This document shows, piece by piece, positions 36,721-45,448 of a stretch of 64,000 nt of DNA. Positions within the stretch are counted from its first letter, which is position 1, and every line of letters starts with the position of its first letter. Position numbers and translations under genes: made by a program. The notes under the pieces were generated by a model, which was given only the letters and a program-made list of their open reading frames with translations, made no database searches and was not told the origin of the DNA. Source of the DNA: Streptomyces graminofaciens (GTDB taxonomy: Bacteria > Actinomycetota > Actinomycetes > Streptomycetales > Streptomycetaceae); the NCBI RefSeq assembly GCF_030294945.1, contig NZ_AP018448.1:5300001-5364000 (forward strand), read 5' to 3'.

Positions 36721-38220
36721 CTACTCCACGCGCCGCAACGCGTCGGCCGGCCGCAGCCGAGAAGCCCGCCACCCGCCGAACGCACCCGCGACAAGCCCGC
36801 CCGCGACCGCCAGCCCCACCGCCACGGCAATGGTCGAGACACTCACCGGCGCCGTAAGAGCGACCTCCAGCGCGTCCGAAGCCGCCTGCTGCCCGCGACC
36901 ACCGCCGCCACCGGGGAAGCCACCGCCGGGACCCCCGCCACCGGGTCCACCCCCGAACCCGCCACCGGTGGTACCGATTTCCGCCTGCAGCGTCGGGCTG
37001 ATCGCCGTGACGAGATATGCCCCCGCCAGCCCCAGCGCGATGCCGAGCGCCCCACCGACCAGGCCGTTGACCATCGCCTCGCCGACGACCTGCCGGGTCA
37101 CCCGCCCCGACTTCCACCCCAGCGCCTTGAGCGTGCCGAACTCCCGCACCCGGCGCGACACCGCCGAGGACGTCAGCAGCCCCGCCACCAGGAACGCGGC
37201 GATCAGCACGGCGATCGACAGCCACCTGCCGACGTTCGAGGCGAGGTCGGAGGCCGTGGACAGGGATCCGGAGACGGTCTTGGCCAGATCGGCGGAGGTC
37301 GTCACCGTCGTACCCGAGATGTTCTTCTGGATATCGGACTTGACGCTGTCGATCCGCTGCGAGTCGGTCGCCTTGACATAGATCGTGGTGACCTTGTTCT
37401 TTGAGTCGCTGAGCGTCTGCGCCTGCTTCAGCGGGATGTACAGGTTGGCCGCCGCGTCCCCGGTGCTGGGCGTGGCGATACCGATGACCTTGTACTTGGT
37501 GCTCTTGATCGTGACGGTGTCCCCGACCGAGAGCTCCTTCTCCTTCGCGTACGACTTGTCCGCGACGACCACCTTGGAATCGGCCTCGGACGCCTTGAAC
37601 GTACGACCGCTGGTGATCTTCGAGGAGGTCAGCGGGCCGAGCGCGGGCTCGGTGACGTCCGTGCCGTACACGGAGTAGTTGTTGACGTCGAACTCGGCTC
37701 CGCCGCCCTCGACCCGCCCCTGGGGCTGCCCGTTCCCGCCCTGGCCGCCGCCGGGACCGCCCTGCTGCTGACCGCCGTTCGCGTTCTGGTCCTGCTGGAA
37801 CTGGCCCCGCCGGAACTGCCCGTCCACCTTGATGACCTGGAGGCTGAGTCCGCCGACGGCGTCCGCGACATCCTTCTGGTCACCGACCTTGGTGACGGTC
37901 GAGGCGGCCAGGGTCTCGAAGCCCTGGACCATGACGACATCGCTGCTCTGCTCGTCGTCGGAGTCGTCGTCCTGCGCGTCGAAGCGGAAGCGGGGGCGGT
38001 CGTCGCCGTTCTCACCGGGCGCGGAGCGGGCCTTGGTGACGGTCATGTCGGTGCCGAGCCCGTACAGGGATTCGAGTACCTTGCCCTGCGCCTTCTCCAT
38101 GCCCGAGGACACGGAGCTGACCACGATCACGAGCGCGATGCCCAGCGCGAGACCGGAGGCGACGACGAGGGCCGCCTTTCTGCGGCGGCGCAGTTCGCGC
38201 CTCAGGTAGGTGAAGAACAT
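36721..38220 (-). CDS. FtsX-type permease with glycine-rich insertions
   Basis: This 499-residue MacB-like protein has an N-terminal helix, a large extracytoplasmic domain and three C-terminal helices. Two low-complexity insertions stand out: Gln/Asn/Gly-rich in the periplasmic-type domain (near residues 137-170) and Gly/Pro-rich (near 420-445) between the last two helices. The upstream sequence lacks a good ribosome-binding site. It forms a transporter with the ATPase encoded downstream. The insertions are unlike typical MacB proteins. Confidence 0.9.
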   Translation of the reverse strand: MFFTYLRRELRRRRKAALVVASGLALGIALVIVVSSVSSGMEKAQGKVLESLYGLGTDMTVTKARSAPGENGDDRPRFRFDAQDDDSDDEQSSDVVMVQGFETLAASTVTKVGDQKDVADAVGGLSLQVIKVDGQFRRGQFQQDQNANGGQQQGGPGGGQGGNGQPQGRVEGGGAEFDVNNYSVYGTDVTEPALGPLTSSKITSGRTFKASEADSKVVVADKSYAKEKELSVGDTVTIKSTKYKVIGIATPSTGDAAANLYIPLKQAQTLSDSKNKVTTIYVKATDSQRIDSVKSDIQKNISGTTVTTSADLAKTVSGSLSTASDLASNVGRWLSIAVLIAAFLVAGLLTSSAVSRRVREFGTLKALGWKSGRVTRQVVGEAMVNGLVGGALGIALGLAGAYLVTAISPTLQAEIGTTGGGFGGGPGGGGPGGGFPGGGGGRGQQAASDALEVALTAPVSVSTIAVAVGLAVAGGLVAGAFGGWRASRLRPADALRRVE

Positions 38221-38350
38221 GGCGGCAAGCTAGAGACGCCGCGTGATGAAGGGATAAGCCAGCCATAAGAGAAGGATGAGAAGGCTGTGCGCAGCCCCGG
38301 AAGAACCCCGGAAGAGCCTTGGAAGGCCCGCTGGAAGCACCCCGGAAACA

Positions 38351-38379
38351 CCGATGCCGCCCCCGGGGGGCGGCATCGG
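38351..38379 (-). terminator. Strong terminator after the L,D-transpeptidase gene
   Basis: A perfect 13-bp stem (CCGATGCCGCCCC with its complement) closes a 3-nt loop, 28 bp downstream of the transpeptidase stop. It separates that gene from the ABC permease gene on the same strand. Confidence 0.85.
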
Positions 38380-38406
38380 CGGCACAGCGTCACCTCATAC
38401 GGGGGC

Positions 38407-39660
38407 TCAGGCCTGCGAACCCGCCGTCCACTCGGCCCAGCTCAGGTTCCAGCCGTTGAGGCCGTTGTCCGGGGCGACCGTCTTGTCACCGGTGTTCCGG
38501 ATGTCCACGACGTCACCGACGATCGAGTTGTTGTAGAACCAGGCGCCCTCGGTGTCGGGGTCGTTGGCGCCCTTGGTGTCGTTCAGACCGACACAGCCGT
38601 GGCTGGTGTTGACGTTGCCGAAGACGGAGTCGGCACCCCAGTAGTTGCCGTGGATGAACGTCCCGGACGTGGTGAGCCGGATGGCGTGCGGCACGTCCTT
38701 GATGTCGTACTCACCCTTGCCGTCGTCGTCGGTGAAGCCCACGGTCGCGCCGTTCATGCGCGTCTCCTTGAACTTCTCCGACATCACCATGACGCCCTGG
38801 TACGTCTTGTTCTCGGGCGAACCGGCGGAGATCGGGATGGTCTTGATGACCGTGCCGTTGTGCATGACCTTCATCTGCTTGGTCTTGGCGTCGACGACCG
38901 AGACCTGGTTGCGGCCGATCTTGAAGGTCACCGTCTTCTGCTGCACACCGAACACGCCGTCGGAGCCCTCGACACCGTCGAGCGCGAGCTTCAGCGTGAC
39001 GGTGGAGTTCTCCTTCCAGTACTCCTCGGGGCGGAAGTCGATGCGGTTCGCGTTGAACCAGTGACCGACGACCTCCTGGCCGGAGGTGGTGCTGACGGTG
39101 ATCCCCTTCTGGACGGCGGCCTTGTTGGTGATCGCCTTGTCGAAGTTGATCGAGACCGGCATACCGACGCCGACGGTCGAGCCGTCCTCCGGCGTGAAGT
39201 TGCCGATGAAGCTGTTGGCCGGCGAGACCGTGGTGAACGCCGCGTTCTCGTGGGCCTCGCGGCCGTCCGCGTCCTCGGCGGTGGCGGCGATCTTGTAGCT
39301 GGTGGACCGCTCCAGCTGGGCGCTCGGGGCCCAGCTCTTCTTGTCGGCGGATATCTCACCGGCGACGGCCGTGCCGTCGGCGGTGGTCATCGCCACCTTC
39401 GTGAGCGAGCCCTTGCTCACGGTGACCTTCGCCGAGTTGTTGATGGAGGCGTTGGTCGAGCCGTCCTTCGGCGTGATCGCGATCTCAGCCACGGAGTTCT
39501 TCTTGGCCGCCGCCTCGTCGGCCTTGGCCTGCGAGGAGTCCCCGCCGTCGTTCCCGGACGCGTTGTCGCTGTCGCCTCCGCTGCACGCAGAGAGCACCAG
39601 CACCCCGCCGAGCAGTGCGGACGCGACCGTGAGGCCCTTGCGCCGCTTACTGTTCGTCAT
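38407..39660 (-). CDS. L,D-transpeptidase lipoprotein
   Basis: This protein has 417 residues from ATG (MTNSKRRKG) with GGAG nine bases before. The signal ends with the lipobox LVLSAC, so it is membrane-anchored by lipid. Two Ig-like domains (residues 55-250) precede a YkuD catalytic domain with HGNYWG and the active-site SHGCVGLND. It forms 3-3 cross-links in peptidoglycan. Domain layout matches actinobacterial Ldt proteins. Confidence 0.95.
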   Translation of the reverse strand: MTNSKRRKGLTVASALLGGVLVLSACSGGDSDNASGNDGGDSSQAKADEAAAKKNSVAEIAITPKDGSTNASINNSAKVTVSKGSLTKVAMTTADGTAVAGEISADKKSWAPSAQLERSTSYKIAATAEDADGREAHENAAFTTVSPANSFIGNFTPEDGSTVGVGMPVSINFDKAITNKAAVQKGITVSTTSGQEVVGHWFNANRIDFRPEEYWKENSTVTLKLALDGVEGSDGVFGVQQKTVTFKIGRNQVSVVDAKTKQMKVMHNGTVIKTIPISAGSPENKTYQGVMVMSEKFKETRMNGATVGFTDDDGKGEYDIKDVPHAIRLTTSGTFIHGNYWGADSVFGNVNTSHGCVGLNDTKGANDPDTEGAWFYNNSIVGDVVDIRNTGDKTVAPDNGLNGWNLSWAEWTAGSQA

Positions 39661-39902
39661 CACACGCTTCTCCATCGTTGCCGAAATCCCCGAACCCGAG
39701 ATCCCCGTAAGCACTAAAACATCTCAACGGCATGTTCCCGTTCCGCTTCCCGCGGATCTGTGGGATACGCCACGTCGGCCACGCCTCGATCAACAGCGAA
39801 TCAGCAGTGACCCAGGGGCGTGCGGATGCACCAGTGCGCCCCCTGAGACGACAGAACCCCGAGCGCCGGTTGCGCCCGGGGTCAAGTTCTTCCCAAGAAG
39901 CG

Positions 39903-40247
39903 TCAGCCGAGCCGGTCTTCCTCGTCCGTCTCGCCGTCATCATCCTCGCCGAGGCCCCATTCCGGCGAATCGGGGTCGTAGTCGATTCGCTCACTGCTCC
40001 AGGAGGCCTGTGCGAGTTCGACCCCCGGCACCCCGCTGACCAGGTCGAACGGGTCGACGAGATACGCGATGGCCTCCGCCGTGTCTTCCGTCACGGCGCT
40101 CTCGGCGTGCGCCCGCTCGTCGTCCGGCATGTCGGGGTCGTCGGCGATGCGGCGCAGCGCGGCACCCGTGACGGCGTCGACGTTCTCGACCTCCACCACC
40201 AATTCCACCCGAAGGCGGACAAACTCTGAATTCTCAGAAGTGTTCAT
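39903..40247 (-). CDS. Small acidic protein of unknown function
   Basis: This 114-residue protein starts at ATG (MNTSENSEFVRLRVEL). A TACGCT hexamer lies 7 nt upstream of the ATG, so the transcript may be leaderless; there is no ribosome-binding site. A beta-like segment (VRLRVELVVEVENVDAVTGAAL) is followed by a very acidic tail (EDDDGETDEED). No family is recognised. An imperfect hairpin near 39855-39882 follows its stop. Confidence 0.7.
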   Translation of the reverse strand: MNTSENSEFVRLRVELVVEVENVDAVTGAALRRIADDPDMPDDERAHAESAVTEDTAEAIAYLVDPFDLVSGVPGVELAQASWSSERIDYDPDSPEWGLGEDDDGETDEEDRLG

Positions 40248-40357
40248 GGAACGGAGCGTACGTCTCACGGCTCCCACGACTTTCCCGCGACCCGCGCCTT
40301 TCATTAGCATCGCTGTCTACGGCCAATTCGCCAGCGCCACAAGGGGATCGATATTCC

Positions 40358-40699
40358 GTGTCCGTCGCACGTCGCGCGTCGTCCACCGCCCGCCGCTCGC
40401 TGCTGACCGCAACCGCCGCGGGGACCCTGCTGTGCGCCCTGTGGTTCGTGCCGTCCGCGAACGCGACGCAGGACGAGACGGTGGCGGAGCGCACGAGTAC
40501 GAGTACGAGTTCAAGCACGGCCACCGGGGCCGACACCAGCGCTGACACGAGCAAGGACGAGGCCACGGAGCACACGCGGCTCGCCGACACCGGAAGCCCC
40601 AACACCACGCCGTACATCATCGGCGGCACCCTCTGCCTGGCCCTGGGCGCGGGCTTCGTGGCGTACTCGGTGCGGCAGGGGCGAGTGGAGGCGTACTGA
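40358..40699 (+). CDS. LAXTG cell-wall-anchored short protein (sortase E substrate)
   Basis: This 113-residue protein starts at GTG with AAGGGGATC upstream. A signal peptide (RRSLLTATAAGTLLCALWFV, then SANA) is followed by a Thr/Ser-rich segment (ERTSTSTSSSTATGAD). The sorting signal LADTG lies at residues 75-79, then a helix (YIIGGTLCLALGAGFVAYSV) and a basic tail with RQGR. This is the class E LAXTG layout used by Streptomyces sortases, also in chaplins. The mature surface part is only about 40 residues. Function is unknown. Confidence 0.85.
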   Translation: MSVARRASSTARRSLLTATAAGTLLCALWFVPSANATQDETVAERTSTSTSSSTATGADTSADTSKDEATEHTRLADTGSPNTTPYIIGGTLCLALGAGFVAYSVRQGRVEAY

Positions 40700-40701
40700 T
40701 C

Positions 40702-40734
40702 AAGGGGCCGCCGTTCCAGGACGGCAGCCCCTTT
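40702..40734. terminator. Terminator between the LAXTG gene and hutH
   Basis: AAGGGGCCGCCGT pairs with ACGGCAGCCCCTT (one mismatch) around TCCAGG, followed by TTT. It lies between convergent genes. Confidence 0.8.
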
Positions 40735-40750
40735 CACGTACGCGCAGGTG

Positions 40751-42304
40751 TCAGGCGAGCGGCCCCGTCACCGACTCCACCGCCGCCACCAGCCGCCCGT
40801 CCCGGACGAACGTGTCGGCCAGTGCCAGGTCGGGGGCGAGGAAACGATCCGGCCCGGGGCCCTCGACCCCGGCCTTGCGGACGGCCTCGATGACGGCCCG
40901 GGTGGCGGGCGCGGGCGTCAGGCCCTCGCGCAGCTCGACCGCGCGGGTGGCGGCGTACAGCTCGACGGCGAGGACGCGTGTGAGGTTGTCCACGGCCGTG
41001 CGGAGCTTGCGCGCGGCGGACCAGCCCATCGAGACGTGGTCCTCCTGCATCGCCGAGGACGGGATGGAGTCGGCCGAGGCCGGTACGGCGAGCCGCTTCA
41101 GCTCGCTCACCAGCGCCGCCTGCGTGTATTGGGCGATCATCAGCCCGGAGTCGACGCCGGCGTCGTCGGCGAGGAACGGCGGCAGCCCGTGCGAGCGGTT
41201 CTTGTCCAGCAGCCGGTCGGTGCGGCGCTCGGCGATGGAGGCCAGATCGGCGACGGCGATGGCGAGGAAGTCCAGGACGTACGCGACCGGGGCGCCGTGG
41301 AAGTTGCCGTTGGACTCCACGCGCCCGTCGGGCAGTACGACCGGGTTGTCGACGGCCGACGCCAGCTCGCGCTCGGCCACCAGCCGGGCGTGCGCCATCG
41401 TGTCCCGCCCGGCGCCCGCCACCTGCGGGGCGCACCGCACCGAGTACGCGTCCTGCACGCGCGGCGCGTCGTCCTGGTGGTGCCCGGTGAGCTCGGAACC
41501 CGCCAGCACGGCCAGCATGTTGGCGGCCGAGGCGCCCTGCCCGGGGTGCGGGCGGATGGCGTGCAGCTCGGGGGCGAGGACCTTGTCCGTGCCGAGCAGG
41601 GCCTCCAGCGACAGGGCGGCCGTGATGTCGGCCGACTTGTAGAGGGAGTCCAGGTCGGCGAGCGCCATGATCAGCATGCCGAGCATGCCGTCGGTGCCGT
41701 TGAGGAGGGCGAGGCCTTCCTTCTCCCGCAGTTCGACGGGGGCGAGGCCGTGCTCGGCGAGCAGCTCGGCGGCGGGCCGTACGACCCCGTCCGGGCCCTC
41801 GGCGTCCCCCTCCCCCATGAGGGCGAGCGCGCAGTGGGACAGCGGGGCCAGGTCGCCGGAACAGCCGAGGGAGCCGTACTCGTGCACGACCGGGGTGATC
41901 CCGGCGTTCAGGAGGTCGGCCATGCTCTGCGCGACCTCGGGGCGTACGCCCGTGCGACCGGAGCAGACGGTCTTCAGCCGCAGGAACATCAGCGCGCGCA
42001 CGACCTCGCGCTCCACCCGCGGGCCCATGCCGGCCGCGTGCGAGCGGACGATGTTGCGCTGGAGCCGGGCGCGCAGTTCCTGGCTGATGTGCCGGGTCGC
42101 GAGCGCGCCGAAGCCGGTGGAGACCCCGTAGACGGGGTCCGGTTTGGCCGCCAGCGCGTCCACGATCGCGCGGGCCGCGGCAAGCGCCGTGAGCGCCTCG
42201 TCGGAGAGCTCGACCCGGGCGCCGGCACGCGCCACGGCGAGGACGTCGGCCGCGGTGGCACCCGAGGTCCCGAGCACCACCGCATCCACAGAGTGCATAT
42301 CCAT
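40751..42304 (-). CDS. hutH: Histidine ammonia-lyase
   Basis: This 517-residue protein starts at ATG (MDMHSVDAVV). It deaminates histidine to urocanate, the first step of histidine catabolism. The MIO prosthetic group forms from Cys148-Ser149-Gly150 in GSLGCSGDLAP; the Cys in place of the usual Ala appears typical of Streptomyces enzymes from memory. The substrate-site segment QYTQAALVSE is conserved. The start is preceded by a leaderless-type promoter, with no ribosome-binding site. It is divergent from the frameshifted secreted protein gene. Confidence 0.96.
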   Translation of the reverse strand: MDMHSVDAVVLGTSGATAADVLAVARAGARVELSDEALTALAAARAIVDALAAKPDPVYGVSTGFGALATRHISQELRARLQRNIVRSHAAGMGPRVEREVVRALMFLRLKTVCSGRTGVRPEVAQSMADLLNAGITPVVHEYGSLGCSGDLAPLSHCALALMGEGDAEGPDGVVRPAAELLAEHGLAPVELREKEGLALLNGTDGMLGMLIMALADLDSLYKSADITAALSLEALLGTDKVLAPELHAIRPHPGQGASAANMLAVLAGSELTGHHQDDAPRVQDAYSVRCAPQVAGAGRDTMAHARLVAERELASAVDNPVVLPDGRVESNGNFHGAPVAYVLDFLAIAVADLASIAERRTDRLLDKNRSHGLPPFLADDAGVDSGLMIAQYTQAALVSELKRLAVPASADSIPSSAMQEDHVSMGWSAARKLRTAVDNLTRVLAVELYAATRAVELREGLTPAPATRAVIEAVRKAGVEGPGPDRFLAPDLALADTFVRDGRLVAAVESVTGPLA

Positions 42305-42311
42305 ATTCAGG

Positions 42312-42340
42312 ATCGTAGGGACTGAATCGCCGAATGTCAC
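42312..42340 (-). promoter_or_regulatory. hutH promoter, leaderless
   Basis: On the minus strand GTGACA (42335-42340) and TACGAT (42312-42317) are separated by 17 bp. The -10 box ends seven nucleotides before the ATG, which places transcription start at the start codon. No Shine-Dalgarno sequence is present. Confidence 0.7.
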
Positions 42341-42441
42341 GACCGATCGCGGGAGGGACTCCTTACGCCGCCCGCCGGACGCGCGATCGATGACACGATC
42401 CGTGACATTCAGGGGCGGAGCAATCCGCGTAGATCAAAGGC

Positions 42442-42484
42442 TGATCAGAAATACATTGGATTTCGGTCCAAGATTGATCAGAAA
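42442..42484. promoter_or_regulatory. Direct repeat flanking a palindrome in the hutH divergent region
   Basis: TGATCAGAAA occurs at 42442-42451 and again at 42475-42484, 33 bp apart (about three helical turns). Between them lies TTGGA-TTTCGG-TCCAA. Possible operator for either divergent gene. The rest of the 282-bp gap holds the hutH promoter. Confidence 0.4.
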
Positions 42485-42586
42485 CATGCAGATCGGAGGC
42501 TTGGTCGCGCCGACCCGGGGATACGGTCGAGTCGCACTCGAAGCAATGAAGCTTCAAGTGAGAGAAGCAGAGATGAGGTCATTCCC

Positions 42587-42927
42587 ATGGCGACCCCCCA
42601 CCGCCGGACGGCCACGATCGTCACCCTCCTCGCCGCCGCCGGGCTGGCCCTCGGCGCCGCGGCGACACCCGCCACCGCGGCCGTCGGCAGAACCTGATGG
42701 CCAACACCTCCTGGGACGCCAAGTCCGTCTATGTGTCGGGCACTTCGGAGTGCAAGCGCCTGAACTCCGGGACCGACGGCAGGAAGAACGCCAATGCCAC
42801 GGTGACCCGGGGCGCGTCCCTGCGACTGACCACCTTCAGCAGCACGAACTGCACCGACGGCCTGCTCCTGACCCGGGACTTCGTGGTCAGCACGGACCTG
42901 GACAACTACTGGGCCAACATGCGGTAG
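42587..42927 (+). pseudogene. Secreted small protein, frameshifted
   Basis: From ATG 42587 (GATGAGGTC upstream) a standard signal peptide is encoded (RRTATIVTLLAAAGLALGAA, then ATPATAA), but the frame stops at TGA 42695. The overlapping frame continues as RQNLMANTSWDAKSVYVSGT and ends normally at 42927, with two Cys (SECKRL, NCTDGL). A one- or two-base shift near 42690 would join them into one secreted protein of about 110 residues. It could be a real pseudogene or a sequencing error. The mature part has no known family. Confidence 0.75.
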
Positions 42928-42958
42928 CGACCGCGCGGTTCTTTCCCCCCACGGCCAC

Positions 42959-42998
42959 GGTCACTACGGCCATATTCCCCCCGACAGCCGTAGTGACC
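42959..42998. terminator. Long hairpin between convergent genes
   Basis: GGTCACTACGGC and GCCGTAGTGACC form a perfect 12-bp stem around a 16-nt loop. Three copies of the palindrome ACCGCGCGGT lie around it (42930, 43006, 43024). Confidence 0.7.
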
Positions 42999-43081
42999 TC
43001 CCAGGACCGCGCGGTCCGTGACAACCGCGCGGTCCACCAGGGGCCCGCAGTCCGGTTCGGCGCGGAACCGGCGAGCGGGTA

Positions 43082-44254
43082 CTAGGACCGGCGCCCTCTG
43101 ATGCGGCGCCGGTCCCCCGGGTGGGTCGGATCGACAGGGGCCGGCGGACGGTCGGCCAGACTGACGACCGGGTCCTCGGCACCCTCGCCCTCACGGCCCG
43201 CGACGACCGGCTCGACGGAACCGGCGGCCTTGGCGCGGTACTGCGCCGCGTCGGCGAGCCGGAACAGCCGGCGGGCCGAGCGCACCGGACCGATCGGATC
43301 CCCGGTGGACGCCACCCCGCACGCGACCCCGTCGCCCGGCTCCAACTCCCGTGCCCGCGTGCACAGCTCGCCCGCGACCCGGACCACCTCGTCCGCCGTG
43401 GGCCCCACCGCCAGCAGACAGAACTCGTCACCGCCCAGCCGAGCGGCGAGCACCCGGCGGGGCAGCTCCGCCGCACAGCGCGAGAGCACCGTGCCGAACC
43501 GCTCCAGCAACTGGTCCCCGACCGCGTGACCGTAGGAGTCGTTCACCTTCTTCAGACCGTTCAGGTCGCACACCACCAGGCTGATCACCGTGGACTTCCC
43601 CCGGTGCGCCTCCATCGCCTCGTCCAGCCGCAGATCGACCGCGCGCCGGTTGCCGAGCCCGGTGAGCGAGTCGGTGTACGCGAGCCGACGGGCCTCCTCC
43701 AGGCGTTCCGACTGGGCGATCCCGGCCGCGACGACCGAGGCCAGTACGGTCGCGAACGCGGCGTCGTCGCCGTGGAAGACGGGCTCCCCGGCGGGCCGGG
43801 CCACATACAGCTCGCCCCATGCCCGGCCGTTCAGCACGACGGGCGCCACGACACAGCAGCCGCGTTTGCGCCGGCGCAGGGTGGCCACACGCTGGTGGCA
43901 GTAGCCGCCGAAGAGCCGTCGACCGACCGGCCCGGCGGCCGTCTCCACCCAGGCGTTGGGCTCACCGCCCTCCAGCCACCGCTCGTGCAGAAACTCGGTG
44001 ATCTCCGGGAACTCGTGCACCGGGTATGTCTCGTCCTCGGGGAACTCCTCCTCGTCCGGCGACCGGCACCCCACGTTCACCAGCACCCGCAGCCGCCCGC
44101 GGTCCCGCTCCCACACGGAGAGCGCGGCGAAGCTGCCGGACAGGGCCCGGCACGCGCCGTCGGCGGCGGCCCGCCATGTCTCGCGCGGGCTGTGCGCCGC
44201 CGCCATGCCCCGCGCCAACGCCACCACGGCCCTCAGGCGTCTGTCCTCACCCAT
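43082..44254 (-). CDS. cdgE: GAF-GGDEF diguanylate cyclase
   Basis: This 390-residue protein has a GAF-like sensor domain (residues 25-180) and a GGDEF domain with an intact active site, LGGDEF, at 274-278. It makes cyclic di-GMP, which controls development through BldD in Streptomyces. No RxxD inhibitory site stands before the motif (RRVLAARLGGDEF), so product inhibition is not expected. Location between hutH and an enoyl-CoA hydratase gene near cya matches CdgE of S. coelicolor from memory. TAGCCT ends six bases before the ATG, suggesting a leaderless start. Confidence 0.9.
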   Translation of the reverse strand: MGEDRRLRAVVALARGMAAAHSPRETWRAAADGACRALSGSFAALSVWERDRGRLRVLVNVGCRSPDEEEFPEDETYPVHEFPEITEFLHERWLEGGEPNAWVETAAGPVGRRLFGGYCHQRVATLRRRKRGCCVVAPVVLNGRAWGELYVARPAGEPVFHGDDAAFATVLASVVAAGIAQSERLEEARRLAYTDSLTGLGNRRAVDLRLDEAMEAHRGKSTVISLVVCDLNGLKKVNDSYGHAVGDQLLERFGTVLSRCAAELPRRVLAARLGGDEFCLLAVGPTADEVVRVAGELCTRARELEPGDGVACGVASTGDPIGPVRSARRLFRLADAAQYRAKAAGSVEPVVAGREGEGAEDPVVSLADRPPAPVDPTHPGDRRRIRGRRS

Positions 44255-44365
44255 TGCTCCAGGCTAGGTAGCTTTGGGCAGGTTTGAGACATCAGTGGGG
44301 CGAACCGGTGTACGGACGAGGTCGGCGAAGGGCCGGACCGTCACCCCCTGCGACCATCCCCGTCG

Positions 44366-45214
44366 TCACTCACCGGGCCACTGCGGCTTCCGCTTCTCGT
44401 TGAAAGCGGCGACCCCCTCGGCCCGGTCCCCGGAGAACGCCACCGAACGCCACGCCGAGTCCTCGACCTCCAGACCGGCACGCAGATCAAGACCGTGCCC
44501 CAGCCGCAGCGCGCGCTTGGCGGCCCGCAGCCCGACGGGCGAGTTCGCGGCGATCCGGGCGGCCAGCTCCAGCGCCTCCACCCGGTCCCGCCCCTCCTCC
44601 ACCAGCTGGTCCACGAGCCCCAACTCCCGCGCCTCGACGGCCTCCAGCCGCCGCGCCGTGAAGATCAGCTCGGCGGCCCGCGCGGCCCCCACCCGACGCG
44701 GCAGCAACTGCGTACCGCCACCGCCCGGGATCACCCCCACCGACACCTCGGGCAGCCCCACCACCGCCGTACGGTCGGCCACGATCAGGTCGCAGGAGAG
44801 CGCCAGCTCGAAGCCGCCGCCCAGCGCGAAGCCGTGCACGGCGGCGATCGTCGGCATCGGCAGCTCCAGTACGCCGGTGTAGGCGCCCCGGGCCACGGGC
44901 CGCTGCCGCACCAGCTCGGCGTCGCTGAAGGAGTTCCGCTCCTTCAGGTCGGCCCCCACACAGAACGCCCGCTCGTGCGTCGACGTCACCACGACCACGC
45001 GTACGTCCCGGTCGGCGGCCAGCGCCGCGCACGCCCCGGCGATCGAGCGGGCCATGTCCGTCGACACGGCGTTCATGGCCTTGGGCCGGTCGAGGGCCAG
45101 CTCGGCGACGTGGTCGTGCCGCCGTACGACGACGAACTCCCCGAACCGCCGCGTCCCGTCCTGCTGCCCCTGCTCGGCCGGCTCCGCCGCGGCACCCGAA
45201 TCCGTGACGCCCAT
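44366..45214 (-). CDS. Enoyl-CoA hydratase/isomerase family protein
   Basis: This 282-residue crotonase-fold protein starts at ATG with GGGAGGGTG upstream. Typical segments are RPKAMNAVS, the oxyanion-hole AFCVGADLKE, HGFALGGGFELALSCD and the LPEVSVGVIPGGGGTQLL box with catalytic-type Glu positions. It probably hydrates 2-enoyl-CoA in fatty or branched-chain acid degradation. An inverted pair of GTTAAC sites lies just upstream. Confidence 0.93.
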   Translation of the reverse strand: MGVTDSGAAAEPAEQGQQDGTRRFGEFVVVRRHDHVAELALDRPKAMNAVSTDMARSIAGACAALAADRDVRVVVVTSTHERAFCVGADLKERNSFSDAELVRQRPVARGAYTGVLELPMPTIAAVHGFALGGGFELALSCDLIVADRTAVVGLPEVSVGVIPGGGGTQLLPRRVGAARAAELIFTARRLEAVEARELGLVDQLVEEGRDRVEALELAARIAANSPVGLRAAKRALRLGHGLDLRAGLEVEDSAWRSVAFSGDRAEGVAAFNEKRKPQWPGE

Positions 45215-45226
45215 GACACCCTCCCG

Positions 45227-45242
45227 GTTAACGCGGGTTAAC
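45227..45242. promoter_or_regulatory. Paired GTTAAC inverted repeat
   Basis: GTTAAC-GCGG-GTTAAC forms a 16-bp near-palindrome 13 bp upstream of the enoyl-CoA hydratase start codon. It is AT-rich for this genome and may be an operator or part of the core promoter. Confidence 0.5.
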
Positions 45243-45448
45243 TTTTCCGATCCGTCCAGATCATCGCAGCCGGGCCCGGCCGAGAAAAGCCCGGCATCGC
45301 GAACGGCAACAACCCGAGCACCTCTTTTCTCGTTCGAGTGATATTCCGACCTTCTCCGGCGGTACCGCCCGCACCAGGGCATAACCTGCCCTGCGCCACA
45401 GGCGCATCGGGGGTCACGGGCGCCCGGAAAGAGCAGGGGGAACGGTCC

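Noticed and set aside
42697..42927. Frame at 42697 as an independent intact gene
   Set aside because: It lacks a ribosome-binding site and signal peptide, while a signal peptide frame ends exactly where it begins; a frameshifted secreted protein explains both.
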